NCBI RefSeq assembly: GCF_028898845.1
Contig: NZ_CP118574.1
Location: 6,235,001-6,299,000 of the forward strand
Source: Streptomyces sp. WZ-12
Lineage (GTDB): Bacteria > Actinomycetota > Actinomycetes > Streptomycetales > Streptomycetaceae
Length of the DNA stretch: 64,000 nt
Direction of reading: 5' to 3'
Each line of letters starts with the position of its first letter. The stretch's first letter is position 1. The translations under genes and the position numbers were made by a program. Positions 42,729 to 52,372 of the stretch are shown in pieces. The notes below the pieces were generated by a model. That model was not told the origin of the DNA. It ran no database searches and saw nothing but the letters and a program-made list of their open reading frames with translations.

Positions 42729-44090
42729 ATGGACAAGCAGCAGGAGTTTGTGCTCCGGACCCTGGAAGAGCGCGACATCCGCTTCGTCCGGCTGTGGTTC
42801 ACCGACGTCCTGGGCTTCCTGAAATCCGTCGCGGTGGCCCCGGCCGAGCTGGAGCAGGCCTTCGACGAGGGCATCGGCTTCGACGGCTCCGCGATCGAGG
42901 GCTTCGCCCGGGTCTACGAGTCCGACATGATCGCCAAGCCGGACCCGGGCACCTTCCAGATCCTGCCCTGGCGCGCCGAGGCCCCCGGCACCGCCCGGAT
43001 GTTCTGCGACATCCTGATGCCCGACGGCTCACCCTCCTACGCCGACCCGCGCTTCGTCCTCAAGCGCATCCTGGCCAAGACCTCCGACCTCGGCTTCACC
43101 TTCTACACCCACCCCGAGATCGAGTTCTTCCTGCTCAAGGACAAGCCGGTGGACGGCTCCCGGCCGATCCCCGGCGACTCCTCCGGCTACTTCGACCACA
43201 CCCCGCAGAACGTCGGGATGGACTTCCGTCGGCAGGCCATCACCATGCTGGAATCGATGGGCATCTCGGTGGAGTTCAGCCACCACGAGGGCGCCCCCGG
43301 CCAGCAGGAGATCGACCTGCGCTACGCCGACGCGCTCTCCACCGCCGACAACATCATGACCTTCCGGCTGGTGATGAAGCAGGTCGCGCTGGAACAGGGC
43401 GTGCAGGCCACCTTCATGCCCAAGCCCTTCTCGGAGTACCCGGGTTCGGGCATGCACACCCACCTCTCGCTCTTCGAGGGCGACCGCAACGCCTTCCACG
43501 AGTCCGGCGCCGAGTACCAACTCTCCAAGGTGGGCCGCTCGTTCATCGCCGGCCTGCTCCGGCACGCCGCCGAGATCTCCGCCGTCACCAACCAGTGGGT
43601 CAACTCCTACAAGCGCATCTGGGGCGGCGCCAACCGCACCGCGGGCGCCGGCGGCGAGGCCCCCTCCTACATCTGCTGGGGCCACAACAACCGCTCCGCG
43701 CTGATCCGCGTCCCGATGTACAAGCCCGGCAAGATGGGCTCCACCCGCGTCGAGGTCCGCTCCGTGGACTCCGGCGCCAACCCGTACCTGGCGTACGCGG
43801 TGCTGCTCGCGGCCGGCCTGAAGGGCATCGAGGAGGGCTACGAACTCCCGGCCGGCGCGGACGACGACGTGTGGGCGCTGTCCGACTCCGAGCGCCGGGC
43901 GATGGGCATCGAGCCGCTGCCGCAGAACCTCGGCGAGGCCATCGAGTTGATGGAGCGCAGTGAGCTGGTGGCCGAGACGCTGGGGGAGCACGTCTTCGAC
44001 TTCTTCCTGCGCAACAAGAAGCAGGAGTGGGAGGAGTACCGTTCGGAGGTCACCGCCTTCGAGCTGCGGAAGATGCTGCCGGTGCTCTGA
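42729..44090 (+). CDS. glnA2: Glutamine synthetase family protein, GlnA2-type
   Basis: 453 residues, slightly shorter than GSI-beta enzymes. Visible GS elements: FDGSAIEGF (Asp loop), EIEFFLL and QQEIDLRYADAL (Glu metal ligands), SGMHTHLSLF (His ligand), NSYKRIWGG and NRSALIRVPM. The position of the GSI adenylylation loop NLYDLP reads EGYELP. Streptomyces GlnA2 is not the main glutamine synthetase and has been linked to gamma-glutamylpolyamine formation; that function is by family knowledge. ATG at 42729, followed closely by glnE. Confidence 0.88.
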   Translation: MDKQQEFVLRTLEERDIRFVRLWFTDVLGFLKSVAVAPAELEQAFDEGIGFDGSAIEGFARVYESDMIAKPDPGTFQILPWRAEAPGTARMFCDILMPDGSPSYADPRFVLKRILAKTSDLGFTFYTHPEIEFFLLKDKPVDGSRPIPGDSSGYFDHTPQNVGMDFRRQAITMLESMGISVEFSHHEGAPGQQEIDLRYADALSTADNIMTFRLVMKQVALEQGVQATFMPKPFSEYPGSGMHTHLSLFEGDRNAFHESGAEYQLSKVGRSFIAGLLRHAAEISAVTNQWVNSYKRIWGGANRTAGAGGEAPSYICWGHNNRSALIRVPMYKPGKMGSTRVEVRSVDSGANPYLAYAVLLAAGLKGIEEGYELPAGADDDVWALSDSERRAMGIEPLPQNLGEAIELMERSELVAETLGEHVFDFFLRNKKQEWEEYRSEVTAFELRKMLPVL

Positions 44091-44141
44091 GGCCGGACCA
44101 CCCCTCGGGTCCGCGCCGACCCGCCGTCGAGAGGCCGCGCC

Positions 44142-47100
44142 ATGGCACTACCCGCTCCGCAGGGACGGCGGAGCAGCACCTTCACCCGGCTGTTGAGGCA
44201 CGGTTTCACCGACCCCTCGGCGGCCGGGAAGCTGCTCGACGCCCCCGAACTCGCCCCCGTACGCGACGACTCGGTGCTGCTGGAGGCGCTGGGCGGGACC
44301 TGCGACCCGGACCTGGCGCTGCGCGGCCTGGCCCGGCTGGTGGAGGCGCTCGACCCGGCGGAGCGGCAGGAGTTGCTGACCACCGTCGCGGCCGCCAAGC
44401 CGCTGCGCGACCGGCTGTTGGGGGTGCTGGGCGCCTCCGAGGCGCTCGGCGACCACCTGGCCCGGCACCCGGGGGAGTGGCGGTCGCTGGTCACCTACGA
44501 ATCGGTCGATCTGCACCCCACCACCCCGGAGTTCGAGCAGGCGCTGGCGGACGGCATCTGGGACGGGCCGGGCGCCGACCGGCCGCGGGCGGACGCGCTG
44601 CGCGTCGCCTACCGCCGCTGCCTGCTCGGCATCGCGGCCCGCGACGTGTGCGGCACCATCGACGTCGCCGAGACCGCGGCCGAACTCGCCGACCTGGCCA
44701 CCGCCACCGTCCGCGCCGCGCTGGAGATCGCCTACGAGGAGCAGCCCGGCGACGCCGCGCAGGTCCGGCTGGCCGTCATCGGCATGGGCAAGTGCGGCGG
44801 ACGGGAGCTCAACTACGTCTCCGACGTGGACGTCATCTACGTCGCCGAGCCGCGGGAGGGCGCCGAGGAGGCCAAGGCGCTGCAGGCCGCGACCCGGCTC
44901 GCCTCCCGGATGATGCGGCTGTGCTCGGACAGCACCATCGAGGGCACCATCTGGCCGGTGGACGCCAACCTGCGCCCCGAGGGCCGCAACGGCCCGCTGG
45001 TGCGCACCCTGACCAGCCACCTCGCCTACTACCAACGATGGGCCAAGACCTGGGAGTTCCAGGCGCTGCTCAAGGCCCGCCCGATGGCCGGCGACCTGGC
45101 GCTGGGCCAGAGTTACGTCGACGCGCTGGCGCCGATGGTGTGGGACGTCGCCGAGCGGGAGAACTTCGTCGCCGACGTCCGCCAGATGCGCCGCCGGGTG
45201 GTGGCGAACATCCCCGTCGCCCAGGTGGACCGGGAGCTCAAGCTGGGCCCCGGGGGCCTGCGGGACGTCGAATTCGCCGTCCAGCTCCTGCAGTTGGTGC
45301 ACGGCCGCACCGACGCCACGCTGCGCAGCGCCACCACCCTGGACGCCCTGGCGGCGCTCGCGGCCGGCGGCTACGTGGGCCGCCAGGACGCCGCCGCGCT
45401 GGACGCCGCCTACCGCTTCCTGCGCACCCTGGAGCACCGGATCCAGTTGTTCCGGCTGCGCCGCACCCATCTGATGCCCGAGGACGAGTCCGAACTGCGG
45501 CGCCTGGCACGGTCGTTGGGGCTGCGCACCGAGCCGGTCACGTCGTTGCGCCGGGAGTGGAAGTGGCACGCCCGCGAGGTGCGCCGGCTGCACGAGAAGC
45601 TGTTCTACCGGCCGCTGCTGGACGCCGTCGCCCACCTGGAGGTCGGCGAGGCCCGGCTGTCGGCGAAGGCCGCCGGGCACCGCCTGGAGGCCCTCGGCTA
45701 CGCCGACCCGGTCGCCGCGCTGCGGCACCTGGAGGCGCTGGCGTCCGGGGTGACCCGCAAGGCGGCGATCCAACGGACGCTGCTGCCGGTGCTGTTGGGC
45801 TGGTTCGCGGACTCCGCCGACCCGGACGCCGGGCTGCTGAACTTCCGCAAGGTCTCCGACGCGCTCGGCAAGACCCCCTGGTACCTGCGGCTGCTGCGCG
45901 ACGAGGGCGCCGCGGCGGAGAACCTCGCCCGGGTGCTGTCCGCCGGCCGGCTCGCCCCGGACCTGCTGCTGCGCGCCCCCGAGGCGGTCGCCCTGCTGGG
46001 CGCCGCCGACGGGCTCCAACCGCGCGGCCGGGCCGCCCTGGAGCAGGAGGTGCTGGCCGCGGTCGGCCGCGCGGACGGCGCCGAGGCGGCGGTGGCGGCG
46101 GCCCGCGGGGTGCGCCGCCGGGAGCTGTTCCGCACCGCCGCGGCGGACGTCATCGGCGCGCTCGGCACCGAGTCCAGCCCGGCCGACACCGACCACGGCC
46201 ACGCCGTCGACACGGTCGGCTCGGCGGTCTCCGACGTCAACGCCGCCACCCTCGCCGGCGCCCTGCGGGCCGCGGTCCGCGCGCACTGGGGCGACACCCT
46301 GCCCACCCGGTTCACGGTGATCGGCATGGGCCGCTTCGGCGGCCACGAGCTGAGCTACGGCTCGGACGCCGATGTGCTCTTCGTCCACGAGCCGCGCGAG
46401 GGCGCCGACGAGCAGGAGGCCGCCAAGGCGGCCCACGCGGTCGCCAACGAGATGCGCCGGCTGCTCCAACTCCCCTCCACCGACCCGCCGTTGCCGATCG
46501 ACGCGGACCTGCGCCCGGAGGGCAAGTCCGGCCCGCTGGTGCGCTCGCTGGCCTCGTACGCGGCGTACTACCGGCGCTGGGCGCTGGTGTGGGAGGCGCA
46601 GGCGCTGCTGCGCGCCGAGCCGGTGGCCGGCGACGCGGAGCTGGGGGAGCGGTTCGTCGAGCTGATCGACCCGCTGCGCTACCCGGCCGAGGGGCTGGGC
46701 GAGGACGCGGTCCGCGAGATCCGCCGGCTCAAGGCCCGGATGGAGTCCGAGCGGCTGCCCAGGGGCGCGGACCCCACCACGCACGCCAAGTTGGGCCGCG
46801 GCGGCCTGAGCGACGTGGAGTGGACGGTCCAGTTGATGCAGTTGCGGCACGGCTGGGAGCTCCCCGGGCTGCGCACCACCCGGACCCGGGACGCGCTGGC
46901 CGCCGCGCACGCCGCCGGGCTGCTCGGCACCGACGAGGCCCGGACGCTGGACGAGGCGTGGGTGTTGGCGGCCCGGGTGCGCAACGCGGTGATGCTGGTG
47001 CGCGGCCGGCCCGGGGACACCTTCCCCGCGGACGGCCGTGAACTGGCCGCCGTCGGCCGCTACTTGGGCTACGAGGAGGGCCACGTCGGGGACATGGTCG

Positions 47101-47165
47101 ACGACTACCGACGGACCACCCGGCGGGCCCGCGCCGTGGTGGAGGAGCTGTTCTACGGAGGGTAG
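44142..47165 (+). CDS. glnE: Bifunctional glutamine synthetase adenylyltransferase/adenylyl-removing enzyme
   Basis: 1,007 residues with two nucleotidyltransferase domains. The N-terminal (de-adenylylating) site is GMGKCGGRELNYVSDVDVIYV near residue 214; the C-terminal (adenylylating) site is GMGRFGGHELSYGSDADVLFV near 728. DANLRPEGRNGPLVR and DADLRPEGKSGPLVR follow each, giving the internal duplication of the family. Modifies the GSI tyrosine according to nitrogen status. 51 nt after glnA2, so likely co-transcribed. It converges with a TetR gene 19 nt away. Confidence 0.96.
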   Translation: MALPAPQGRRSSTFTRLLRHGFTDPSAAGKLLDAPELAPVRDDSVLLEALGGTCDPDLALRGLARLVEALDPAERQELLTTVAAAKPLRDRLLGVLGASEALGDHLARHPGEWRSLVTYESVDLHPTTPEFEQALADGIWDGPGADRPRADALRVAYRRCLLGIAARDVCGTIDVAETAAELADLATATVRAALEIAYEEQPGDAAQVRLAVIGMGKCGGRELNYVSDVDVIYVAEPREGAEEAKALQAATRLASRMMRLCSDSTIEGTIWPVDANLRPEGRNGPLVRTLTSHLAYYQRWAKTWEFQALLKARPMAGDLALGQSYVDALAPMVWDVAERENFVADVRQMRRRVVANIPVAQVDRELKLGPGGLRDVEFAVQLLQLVHGRTDATLRSATTLDALAALAAGGYVGRQDAAALDAAYRFLRTLEHRIQLFRLRRTHLMPEDESELRRLARSLGLRTEPVTSLRREWKWHAREVRRLHEKLFYRPLLDAVAHLEVGEARLSAKAAGHRLEALGYADPVAALRHLEALASGVTRKAAIQRTLLPVLLGWFADSADPDAGLLNFRKVSDALGKTPWYLRLLRDEGAAAENLARVLSAGRLAPDLLLRAPEAVALLGAADGLQPRGRAALEQEVLAAVGRADGAEAAVAAARGVRRRELFRTAAADVIGALGTESSPADTDHGHAVDTVGSAVSDVNAATLAGALRAAVRAHWGDTLPTRFTVIGMGRFGGHELSYGSDADVLFVHEPREGADEQEAAKAAHAVANEMRRLLQLPSTDPPLPIDADLRPEGKSGPLVRSLASYAAYYRRWALVWEAQALLRAEPVAGDAELGERFVELIDPLRYPAEGLGEDAVREIRRLKARMESERLPRGADPTTHAKLGRGGLSDVEWTVQLMQLRHGWELPGLRTTRTRDALAAAHAAGLLGTDEARTLDEAWVLAARVRNAVMLVRGRPGDTFPADGRELAAVGRYLGYEEGHVGDMVDDYRRTTRRARAVVEELFYGG

Positions 47166-47184
47166 GGCGCGGGCGCCCCAGGGG

Positions 47185-47805
47185 CTACGGCGCGGTCGCG
47201 CGGTCGGCGCGCAGCGCCCGGAGGTGCGCCAGGTAGCCGGCGAGGGTGAGCCCGAAGGCGGTGTCGGCGCGGTCCGGTCCCGCGGCGTTCTGGGCCGCGG
47301 CCAGCCGCGGCGCGTCGGCCGCGCCGGCGGCCTCCCACATCCGCTCCGGCGCCGACATGTCCAGCGCCGAGCCCAGCACGAGGTTGTCCAGGCCGGTGAT
47401 CACCGCCAGCACCGCCTCGGGGGCGAAGCCGGCGTCCAGCAGCAGCCCGGCCACCTGGTCGTACTGGGCGAGCGCCCGCGGTGCGCGGACCGGCGCGGTC
47501 ATCAGCATCGGGATGGTCCGCGGGTGGGCGGCGAACGCGGCGCGGTAGGAGTGCGCCCAGGCGGCGAGCGCCTCGTCCCAGGGGGCGTCGCGCAGGGTGT
47601 CGGGGTCCATCGCCTCGGTGACCCGCTCCCGTAGCAACTCGATCACCCCGGCCCGGCCGTCCACGTGGTGGTATACCGAAGCGGTCTGCACGCCGAGCCG
47701 CCGGGCCACCTCCGGGATGCTGAAGTCGCCCTTCTCGTCGACGAGTTGGAGCGCGGTCTCGCCGATCCGTGCCCGGTCCAGTAGCGCCTTGTGCGGCCGC
47801 CCCAT
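47185..47805 (-). CDS. TetR family regulator
   Basis: 206 residues. Helix-turn-helix IPEVARRLGVQTASVYHHVDGRAGVIELLRERV near residues 30-62, similar to TetR/TetR_C_1-type regulators. ATG at 47805 with AGGAGGGGG. Diverges from the APC permease and amidohydrolase genes, with a palindrome in between, so probable repressor of that transport and catabolic operon. Confidence 0.88.
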   Translation of the reverse strand: MGRPHKALLDRARIGETALQLVDEKGDFSIPEVARRLGVQTASVYHHVDGRAGVIELLRERVTEAMDPDTLRDAPWDEALAAWAHSYRAAFAAHPRTIPMLMTAPVRAPRALAQYDQVAGLLLDAGFAPEAVLAVITGLDNLVLGSALDMSAPERMWEAAGAADAPRLAAAQNAAGPDRADTAFGLTLAGYLAHLRALRADRATAP

Positions 47806-47823
47806 GGTGCCCCCTCCTGACAA

Positions 47824-47844
47824 AAGACCCCATTGGGGGGTCTT
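47824..47844. promoter_or_regulatory. Palindromic operator between TetR and APC permease genes
   Basis: AAGACCCC-N5-GGGGTCTT, 8-bp perfect arms, 18 bp upstream of the TetR start. Positioned to control the TetR gene and probably the divergent permease. Confidence 0.65.
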
Positions 47845-47987
47845 CCGGAATCGTACGACTCGGGGTACGGTCCATAAACCAAAAGGCTATAGGTTTCTCC
47901 CTCTTTCCGCGGTCACCTCGCCGTCCCACCCCGTACGCGCACGGCCGCTCTCCCTCTCCCCTCCGGTCGCAGAAGGGCAACCGAGCC

Positions 47988-49523
47988 ATGGCCGTAGATT
48001 CCGCGTCCCACAACGGGGCAACGCCACCCCCGACCGACGCCGAGGGCGCCACGCTGCGCCGCGGCACCCTCGGCGTCGCCGACATCGCCTTCTTCGTCAT
48101 CTCCGCCGCCGCCCCGCTCACGGTCATGGCCGGCACCTCCCCGATCGCGCTCGGCGCCGGCGGCGTCGGCGCCCCGGTCGGCTACGCCCTGGCCGGCGCC
48201 ACCCTCGCCCTGTTCGCGGTGGGTTTCACCACCATGGCCCGGCACGTGCGCAACGGCGGCGGCTTCTACGCCTTCATCACCCGGGGCCTGGGCCGCCCGG
48301 CCGGCTTCGGCGCCGCCACCGTGGCCCTGCTCGCCTACAACGGCATGCAGATCGGCGTCTACGGCCTGCTCGCCACCGCCACCCAGGAGGCCCTCCAGGC
48401 GTTCTGGGGCGTGCACGTCCCCTGGCCGCTGATCGCGCTCGTCGGCGTCGTGGTCATCTGGTACCTCGGGTACCGCAGCATCACCTTCGGCGCCAAGGTG
48501 CTCGGCGTGCTGCTGGTCGCCGAGACCGGCATCCTCCTGCTGCTCGCCGGCGGCGTCCTGCTGCAAGGCGGCGCCGACGGCCTGACGCTGGACTCCTTCA
48601 CCCCGGAGGCGGTCCTGGTCCCCGGCACCGGCGCGGTGTTGGCCTTCGCCTTCGCCGCCTTCACCGGCTTCGAGTCCACCGCCATCTACCGCCGCGAGGC
48701 CCGCAACCCGCGTCGCACCATCCCGCGCGCCACCTACATCGCGGTCGCCTTCCTCGGCGTCTTCTACGCCTTCACCATCTGGATCATCATCCAGGCGTAC
48801 GGCTCCGACCGGATCCTCCAGGCCGCCGCGGAGGACCCCGCGGGCCTCTTCTTCACCGCCACCACCCACTACGTCGGCAGTTGGGCCACCGGCCTGATGC
48901 ACCTGTTCATCGTCACCAGCATCGTCGCCTCCCAACTCGCCTTCCACAACGCCATCAACCGCTACGGCCTGGCCATGGCGGAGGAGGGCGTGCTGCCCGC
49001 CGCCCTCGGCCGGGTCCACCCGCGACACCGCTCGCCGTACGTCGCCGGCGTGGTGCAGAGCGTCCTCGCCGTCCTGGTCATCGTCGGTTTCGCGGTGGCC
49101 GGCGCCGACCCCTACACCCAACTGCTGCTGTGGATGAACACCCCGGGGATCCTGGGCCTGATGGCGCTCCAGGTGCTCACCGCGGTGGCCGTGCTGCTGT
49201 ACTTCCGGCGCATCCGGCACCAGGAGGGGGCGCTGCGCACCAAGGTCGCGCCGCTGCTCGCCGCAGTGCTGATGTGCGGCGCCCTGTGGCTGGTCATCTC
49301 CAAGATCGACAGCCTGACCGGCGCGGACTTCGGCACCAACGCCGTCCTCGTCCTGATCGTCCCGGCCACCTTCACCGCCGGCCTGCTGCTGGCCCGCCGC
49401 CTCCGCCGCACCCGCCCCGCCGTCTACGCGGGCTTCGCGGCCGATCCTGACGAGGAACGGGCCGAGCCGGCCGCCCCGGACCCCGCCGGCGCACCGCCCG
49501 AGGAGGCCGCCGCCCGCGGCTGA
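47988..49523 (+). CDS. APC family amino acid/amine permease
   Basis: 511 residues with 12 hydrophobic segments after a 25-residue polar N-terminus. The first helix FFVISAAAPLTVMAGTSPIAL and GFESTAIYRREARNPRRTIPRATY are typical of the APC superfamily. The C-terminus is acidic and Pro-rich. Imports an amino acid, amine or amide. It is followed after 49 bp by an amidohydrolase, suggesting uptake and hydrolysis of the same compound under control of the divergent TetR. Confidence 0.88.
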   Translation: MAVDSASHNGATPPPTDAEGATLRRGTLGVADIAFFVISAAAPLTVMAGTSPIALGAGGVGAPVGYALAGATLALFAVGFTTMARHVRNGGGFYAFITRGLGRPAGFGAATVALLAYNGMQIGVYGLLATATQEALQAFWGVHVPWPLIALVGVVVIWYLGYRSITFGAKVLGVLLVAETGILLLLAGGVLLQGGADGLTLDSFTPEAVLVPGTGAVLAFAFAAFTGFESTAIYRREARNPRRTIPRATYIAVAFLGVFYAFTIWIIIQAYGSDRILQAAAEDPAGLFFTATTHYVGSWATGLMHLFIVTSIVASQLAFHNAINRYGLAMAEEGVLPAALGRVHPRHRSPYVAGVVQSVLAVLVIVGFAVAGADPYTQLLLWMNTPGILGLMALQVLTAVAVLLYFRRIRHQEGALRTKVAPLLAAVLMCGALWLVISKIDSLTGADFGTNAVLVLIVPATFTAGLLLARRLRRTRPAVYAGFAADPDEERAEPAAPDPAGAPPEEAAARG

Positions 49524-49572
49524 CCGCCTACCCCGCCCGGCCCCAACGCCCGCCCCACACCGAGGAGTTACC

Positions 49573-51222
49573 GTGCCGCCCAGCCCGTCCCGCGTCCCGC
49601 TCGCCGCCGCCGACACCATCCTGGTCGGCGCCCGGGTCCGCACCCTGGACCCGGACCGCCCCCGGGCCGGGGCCGTCGCCCTCAAGGACGGGCGGATCGC
49701 CGCGGTCGGCGACGCGGCGGACGTACGGCACTGGCGCGGCGCCGCCACCGAGGTCATCGACCTGGCCGGCGCCACCCTCGTCCCCGGCCTCACCGACGGC
49801 CACAGCCACCCTCTGTGGGGCGTCGAGATGGCCACCGGACTCGACCTGACCGCCGTCCGTGACCTCGCCGGACTGCGCGCCGAACTCGCCGCCGCGGTAC
49901 GGGAAGTGCCCCGGGGCGGCTGGCTCACCGGCTGGGGCCTGGACCACAACGCCTTCGGCGACCGCCCCATCCACCGCGACCTGATCGAGGACGCGCTCGG
50001 CGGCGCCCCCGCCTTCCTCCGTCTCTACGACGGCCACTCGGCGCTGGCCAGCGGCCGGGCGCTGAAGGCCGCCGGGATCACCGGGCCGCGGGACTTCGCC
50101 CAGCGCGCCAGCGTGGTCTGCGACGACGTCGGACGTCCCACCGGGCACCTCGTCGAGCACGCCGCGATGAACCTGGTGCTGCCCGCCATGCCGCGACCCT
50201 CGTCCGCCCACCGCCGGCTCCGACTGCTGGGCCTGCTACGGGAGATGGCCGCGGCCGGCCTCACCGGCGCCCACGTCATGGACATGGAGGACGCGGACGC
50301 GCCGGAGCTCCTCGCCGGCATCGAGGCGGACGGCCACCTCCCGGTCCGGCTGCGGCTCGCCCCCTGGTGCATGCCCGGCATCGACGCCGACGGCCTGGAC
50401 CACCTGGTCGCGCTCCAGCGCCGGGCCGGCCGGCACTGGCGGATCGGCGGGGTGAAGTTCTTCATGGACGGCACGGTCGAGGGCGGCACCGCCTGGCTGG
50501 AGCGGCCCGACTGCCACGGCCAGGGCACCGACGCGTTCTGGCCCGACCCCGCCGCCTACACCCACGCCGTCCACCACCTCGACCGGGCCGGGGTGCGCAC
50601 CGCCACCCACGCCATCGGCGACGCCGCGGTCCGCCACGTCCTGGACACCGTGGAACTGCTCGGCGACCCCCGGCCCGGCGCCCGGCACCGCCACCGCATC
50701 GAGCACATCGAGACCGTTCCCGACGCCCAACTGCCGCGCTTCGCCCGGCTCGGCGTGGCCGCCTCCATGCAGCCCACTCACACCCACTACACCCGCGCCG
50801 ACCACACCGACGCCTGGTCCCGACGGGTCGGCGCCGAGCGGGCCGGACGCGCCTGGCGCTGCCGCGACCTGCGGGACGCCGGCGCCGTCCTGGTCCTCGG
50901 CTCCGACTGGCCGATCGCCCACCACGACCCCCGCCAGGTGCTGGCCACCGCCCGGCTGCGGCGCCCCGCCGGCTGTCCCGAGGTCGCGCCGGTCACCCCC
51001 GGCCAGGCGCTGACCGGACTGCAGGCGCTGGAGGGCCTGACCGCACACGCCGCGCTCGCCGCCGGCGAGGAGGCCGAGGCCGGCCGGATCGCGCCCGGCT
51101 TCCGCGCCGATCTGACCGCGCTCGCCGTCGACCCGGTCACCGCCCCCGCCGACGAGGTGGCCACCGCCCCCGTCCGCCTGACCGTCACCGGCGGGCACCT
51201 CACCCACCGCGCCACGCTCTGA
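49573..51222 (+). CDS. Amidohydrolase family protein, YtcJ-like
   Basis: 549 residues, GTG start with GAGGAG. Metal site elements: DGHSHPLWG (HxH), VKFFMDGTVEGGTAWL (the DGT segment replacing the carboxylated Lys region), THAIGDAA, HRIEHIE and LGSDWPI (Asp). This is the imidazolonepropionase/YtcJ branch of amidohydrolases with an N-terminal beta-sandwich (ILVGARVRTLDPDRPRAGAVALKDGRIAAVGD). Cytoplasmic. Probably hydrolyses the substrate imported by the preceding APC permease. Confidence 0.86.
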   Translation: MPPSPSRVPLAAADTILVGARVRTLDPDRPRAGAVALKDGRIAAVGDAADVRHWRGAATEVIDLAGATLVPGLTDGHSHPLWGVEMATGLDLTAVRDLAGLRAELAAAVREVPRGGWLTGWGLDHNAFGDRPIHRDLIEDALGGAPAFLRLYDGHSALASGRALKAAGITGPRDFAQRASVVCDDVGRPTGHLVEHAAMNLVLPAMPRPSSAHRRLRLLGLLREMAAAGLTGAHVMDMEDADAPELLAGIEADGHLPVRLRLAPWCMPGIDADGLDHLVALQRRAGRHWRIGGVKFFMDGTVEGGTAWLERPDCHGQGTDAFWPDPAAYTHAVHHLDRAGVRTATHAIGDAAVRHVLDTVELLGDPRPGARHRHRIEHIETVPDAQLPRFARLGVAASMQPTHTHYTRADHTDAWSRRVGAERAGRAWRCRDLRDAGAVLVLGSDWPIAHHDPRQVLATARLRRPAGCPEVAPVTPGQALTGLQALEGLTAHAALAAGEEAEAGRIAPGFRADLTALAVDPVTAPADEVATAPVRLTVTGGHLTHRATL

Positions 51223-51281
51223 CCACGGGCGATCGGACCGCGCGGCGGCCGATGCCCGCCCACCGGTCCGCCCACCGACGA

Positions 51282-51327
51282 CGGCGGGCCGCGGGCGCCC
51301 GGAATCGGGAACGCCCGCGGCCCGCCG
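51282..51327. terminator. Bidirectional terminator between amidohydrolase and PAP2 genes
   Basis: 16-bp perfect stem CGGCGGGCCGCGGGCG at 51282-51297 with its complement at 51312-51327, 14-nt loop, midway between convergent stops at 51222 and 51364. Confidence 0.85.
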
Positions 51328-51363
51328 CCGCCCGGTGCGCGCGGGTCACCCCCCGCGCACCGC

Positions 51364-52230
51364 TCACGCCTTGAGCGGACTCGGCACCTTCACTCCCGCC
51401 GTCCCCGTGTACCGCGCCAGCCGGTGCGGCAGCCGCCCGTACCACGCGTACGCCAGCGCATAGCCGAACGCCAGGCACAGCACCCCGCCCAAGGCGTCCA
51501 GCCAGAAGTGGTTGGCGGTGGAGACGATCACCGTCAGCGTCGTGGCCGGGTACAGCAGGCCCAGCGCCTTGGCCCACACCGGCTTCGCCAGCAGCGCGAT
51601 GGTCAGGCCGCACCACAGCGACCAGCCGATGTGCATCGACGGCATCGCGGCGTACTGGTTGGACATCGACGCGAGGTTCCCGGACGCCATCGAGCCCCAG
51701 GTGCCGTGCTCGATGACGGTGTCCACGAAGCCACCGTCCGGCATCAGCCGGGGCGGCGCCAACGGGTAGAAGTAGTAACCGATCAGCGCGACGCCGGTGG
51801 TCGCGAAGAGCGCCAGCCGGGCCGCCGCGTACCGCCCGGGATGCCAGCGGTAGAGCCACACCAGCACCCCGATCGTCATGATGAAGTGCAGCGTCGCGTA
51901 GTAGTAGTTCATCGACACGATCAGCCAGGTGACCGAATTCACGGCGTGGTTGACGGTGTGCTCGACGGCGATGCCCAGGGTGTGCTCGGCCCGCCAGATC
52001 CAGTCGGCGTTCCGCAGCGCCTGCGCCTTCTGCTCCGGGACCGCGTTGCGGATCATCGAGTAGACCCAGTAGCTCACCGCGATCAGGAGGATCTCGAACC
52101 AGAGCCGGGGCGAGCGCGGGGTTCTGAACCGGGCCAGCCGGCCCTTCTCCGCCGGACGATCCGCCCGCTCCCCGCTGGTCGGCGGGGCGGCTGACAGGTC
52201 GTCCAGAGTCCTCACGTGCGCTTCACCCAT
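51364..52230 (-). CDS. PAP2 family membrane phosphatase (IPC-synthase-like)
   Basis: 288 residues, about six transmembrane segments. Phosphatase motifs: FYPLAPPRLMPD (first), MPSMHIGWSLW (second, His) and STANHFWLDALGG (third, His/Asp). This arrangement matches the inositol-phosphoryltransferase/aureobasidin-resistance-like branch of PAP2 proteins. It probably acts on a lipid phosphate at the outer membrane face. Basic, Pro-rich N-terminus. A palindrome lies directly upstream of the start codon. Confidence 0.87.
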   Translation of the reverse strand: MGEAHVRTLDDLSAAPPTSGERADRPAEKGRLARFRTPRSPRLWFEILLIAVSYWVYSMIRNAVPEQKAQALRNADWIWRAEHTLGIAVEHTVNHAVNSVTWLIVSMNYYYATLHFIMTIGVLVWLYRWHPGRYAAARLALFATTGVALIGYYFYPLAPPRLMPDGGFVDTVIEHGTWGSMASGNLASMSNQYAAMPSMHIGWSLWCGLTIALLAKPVWAKALGLLYPATTLTVIVSTANHFWLDALGGVLCLAFGYALAYAWYGRLPHRLARYTGTAGVKVPSPLKA

Positions 52231-52231
52231 A

Positions 52232-52246
52232 GGCAGACAGTCTGCC
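52232..52246. promoter_or_regulatory. Palindrome next to the PAP2 start codon
   Basis: GGCAGACAGTCTGCC, perfect 7-bp arms, one base from the ATG at 52230. There is no clear ribosome binding site, so it may be an operator at a leaderless or very short-leader promoter. Confidence 0.45.
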
Positions 52247-52372
52247 AGAAAGGGATCTGTGGCCGATCAGCCTCTGGTGGGGTCAGCAACACCCCGTATC
52301 GCACCTCAGGAGGAGGGGTCGTCCCCTAGGGGATGCCCGGGGGACAACGCCGTGCGTCCGCGGGGCCCGCTC

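Noticed and set aside
44148..47084. A 978-codon minus-strand frame
   Set aside because: Antisense to glnE, whose domains are unmistakable; composition is that of a shadow frame.
47913..49970. A 685-codon minus-strand frame over the APC permease
   Set aside because: Shadow frame; the plus strand encodes clear transmembrane helices and the amidohydrolase start.
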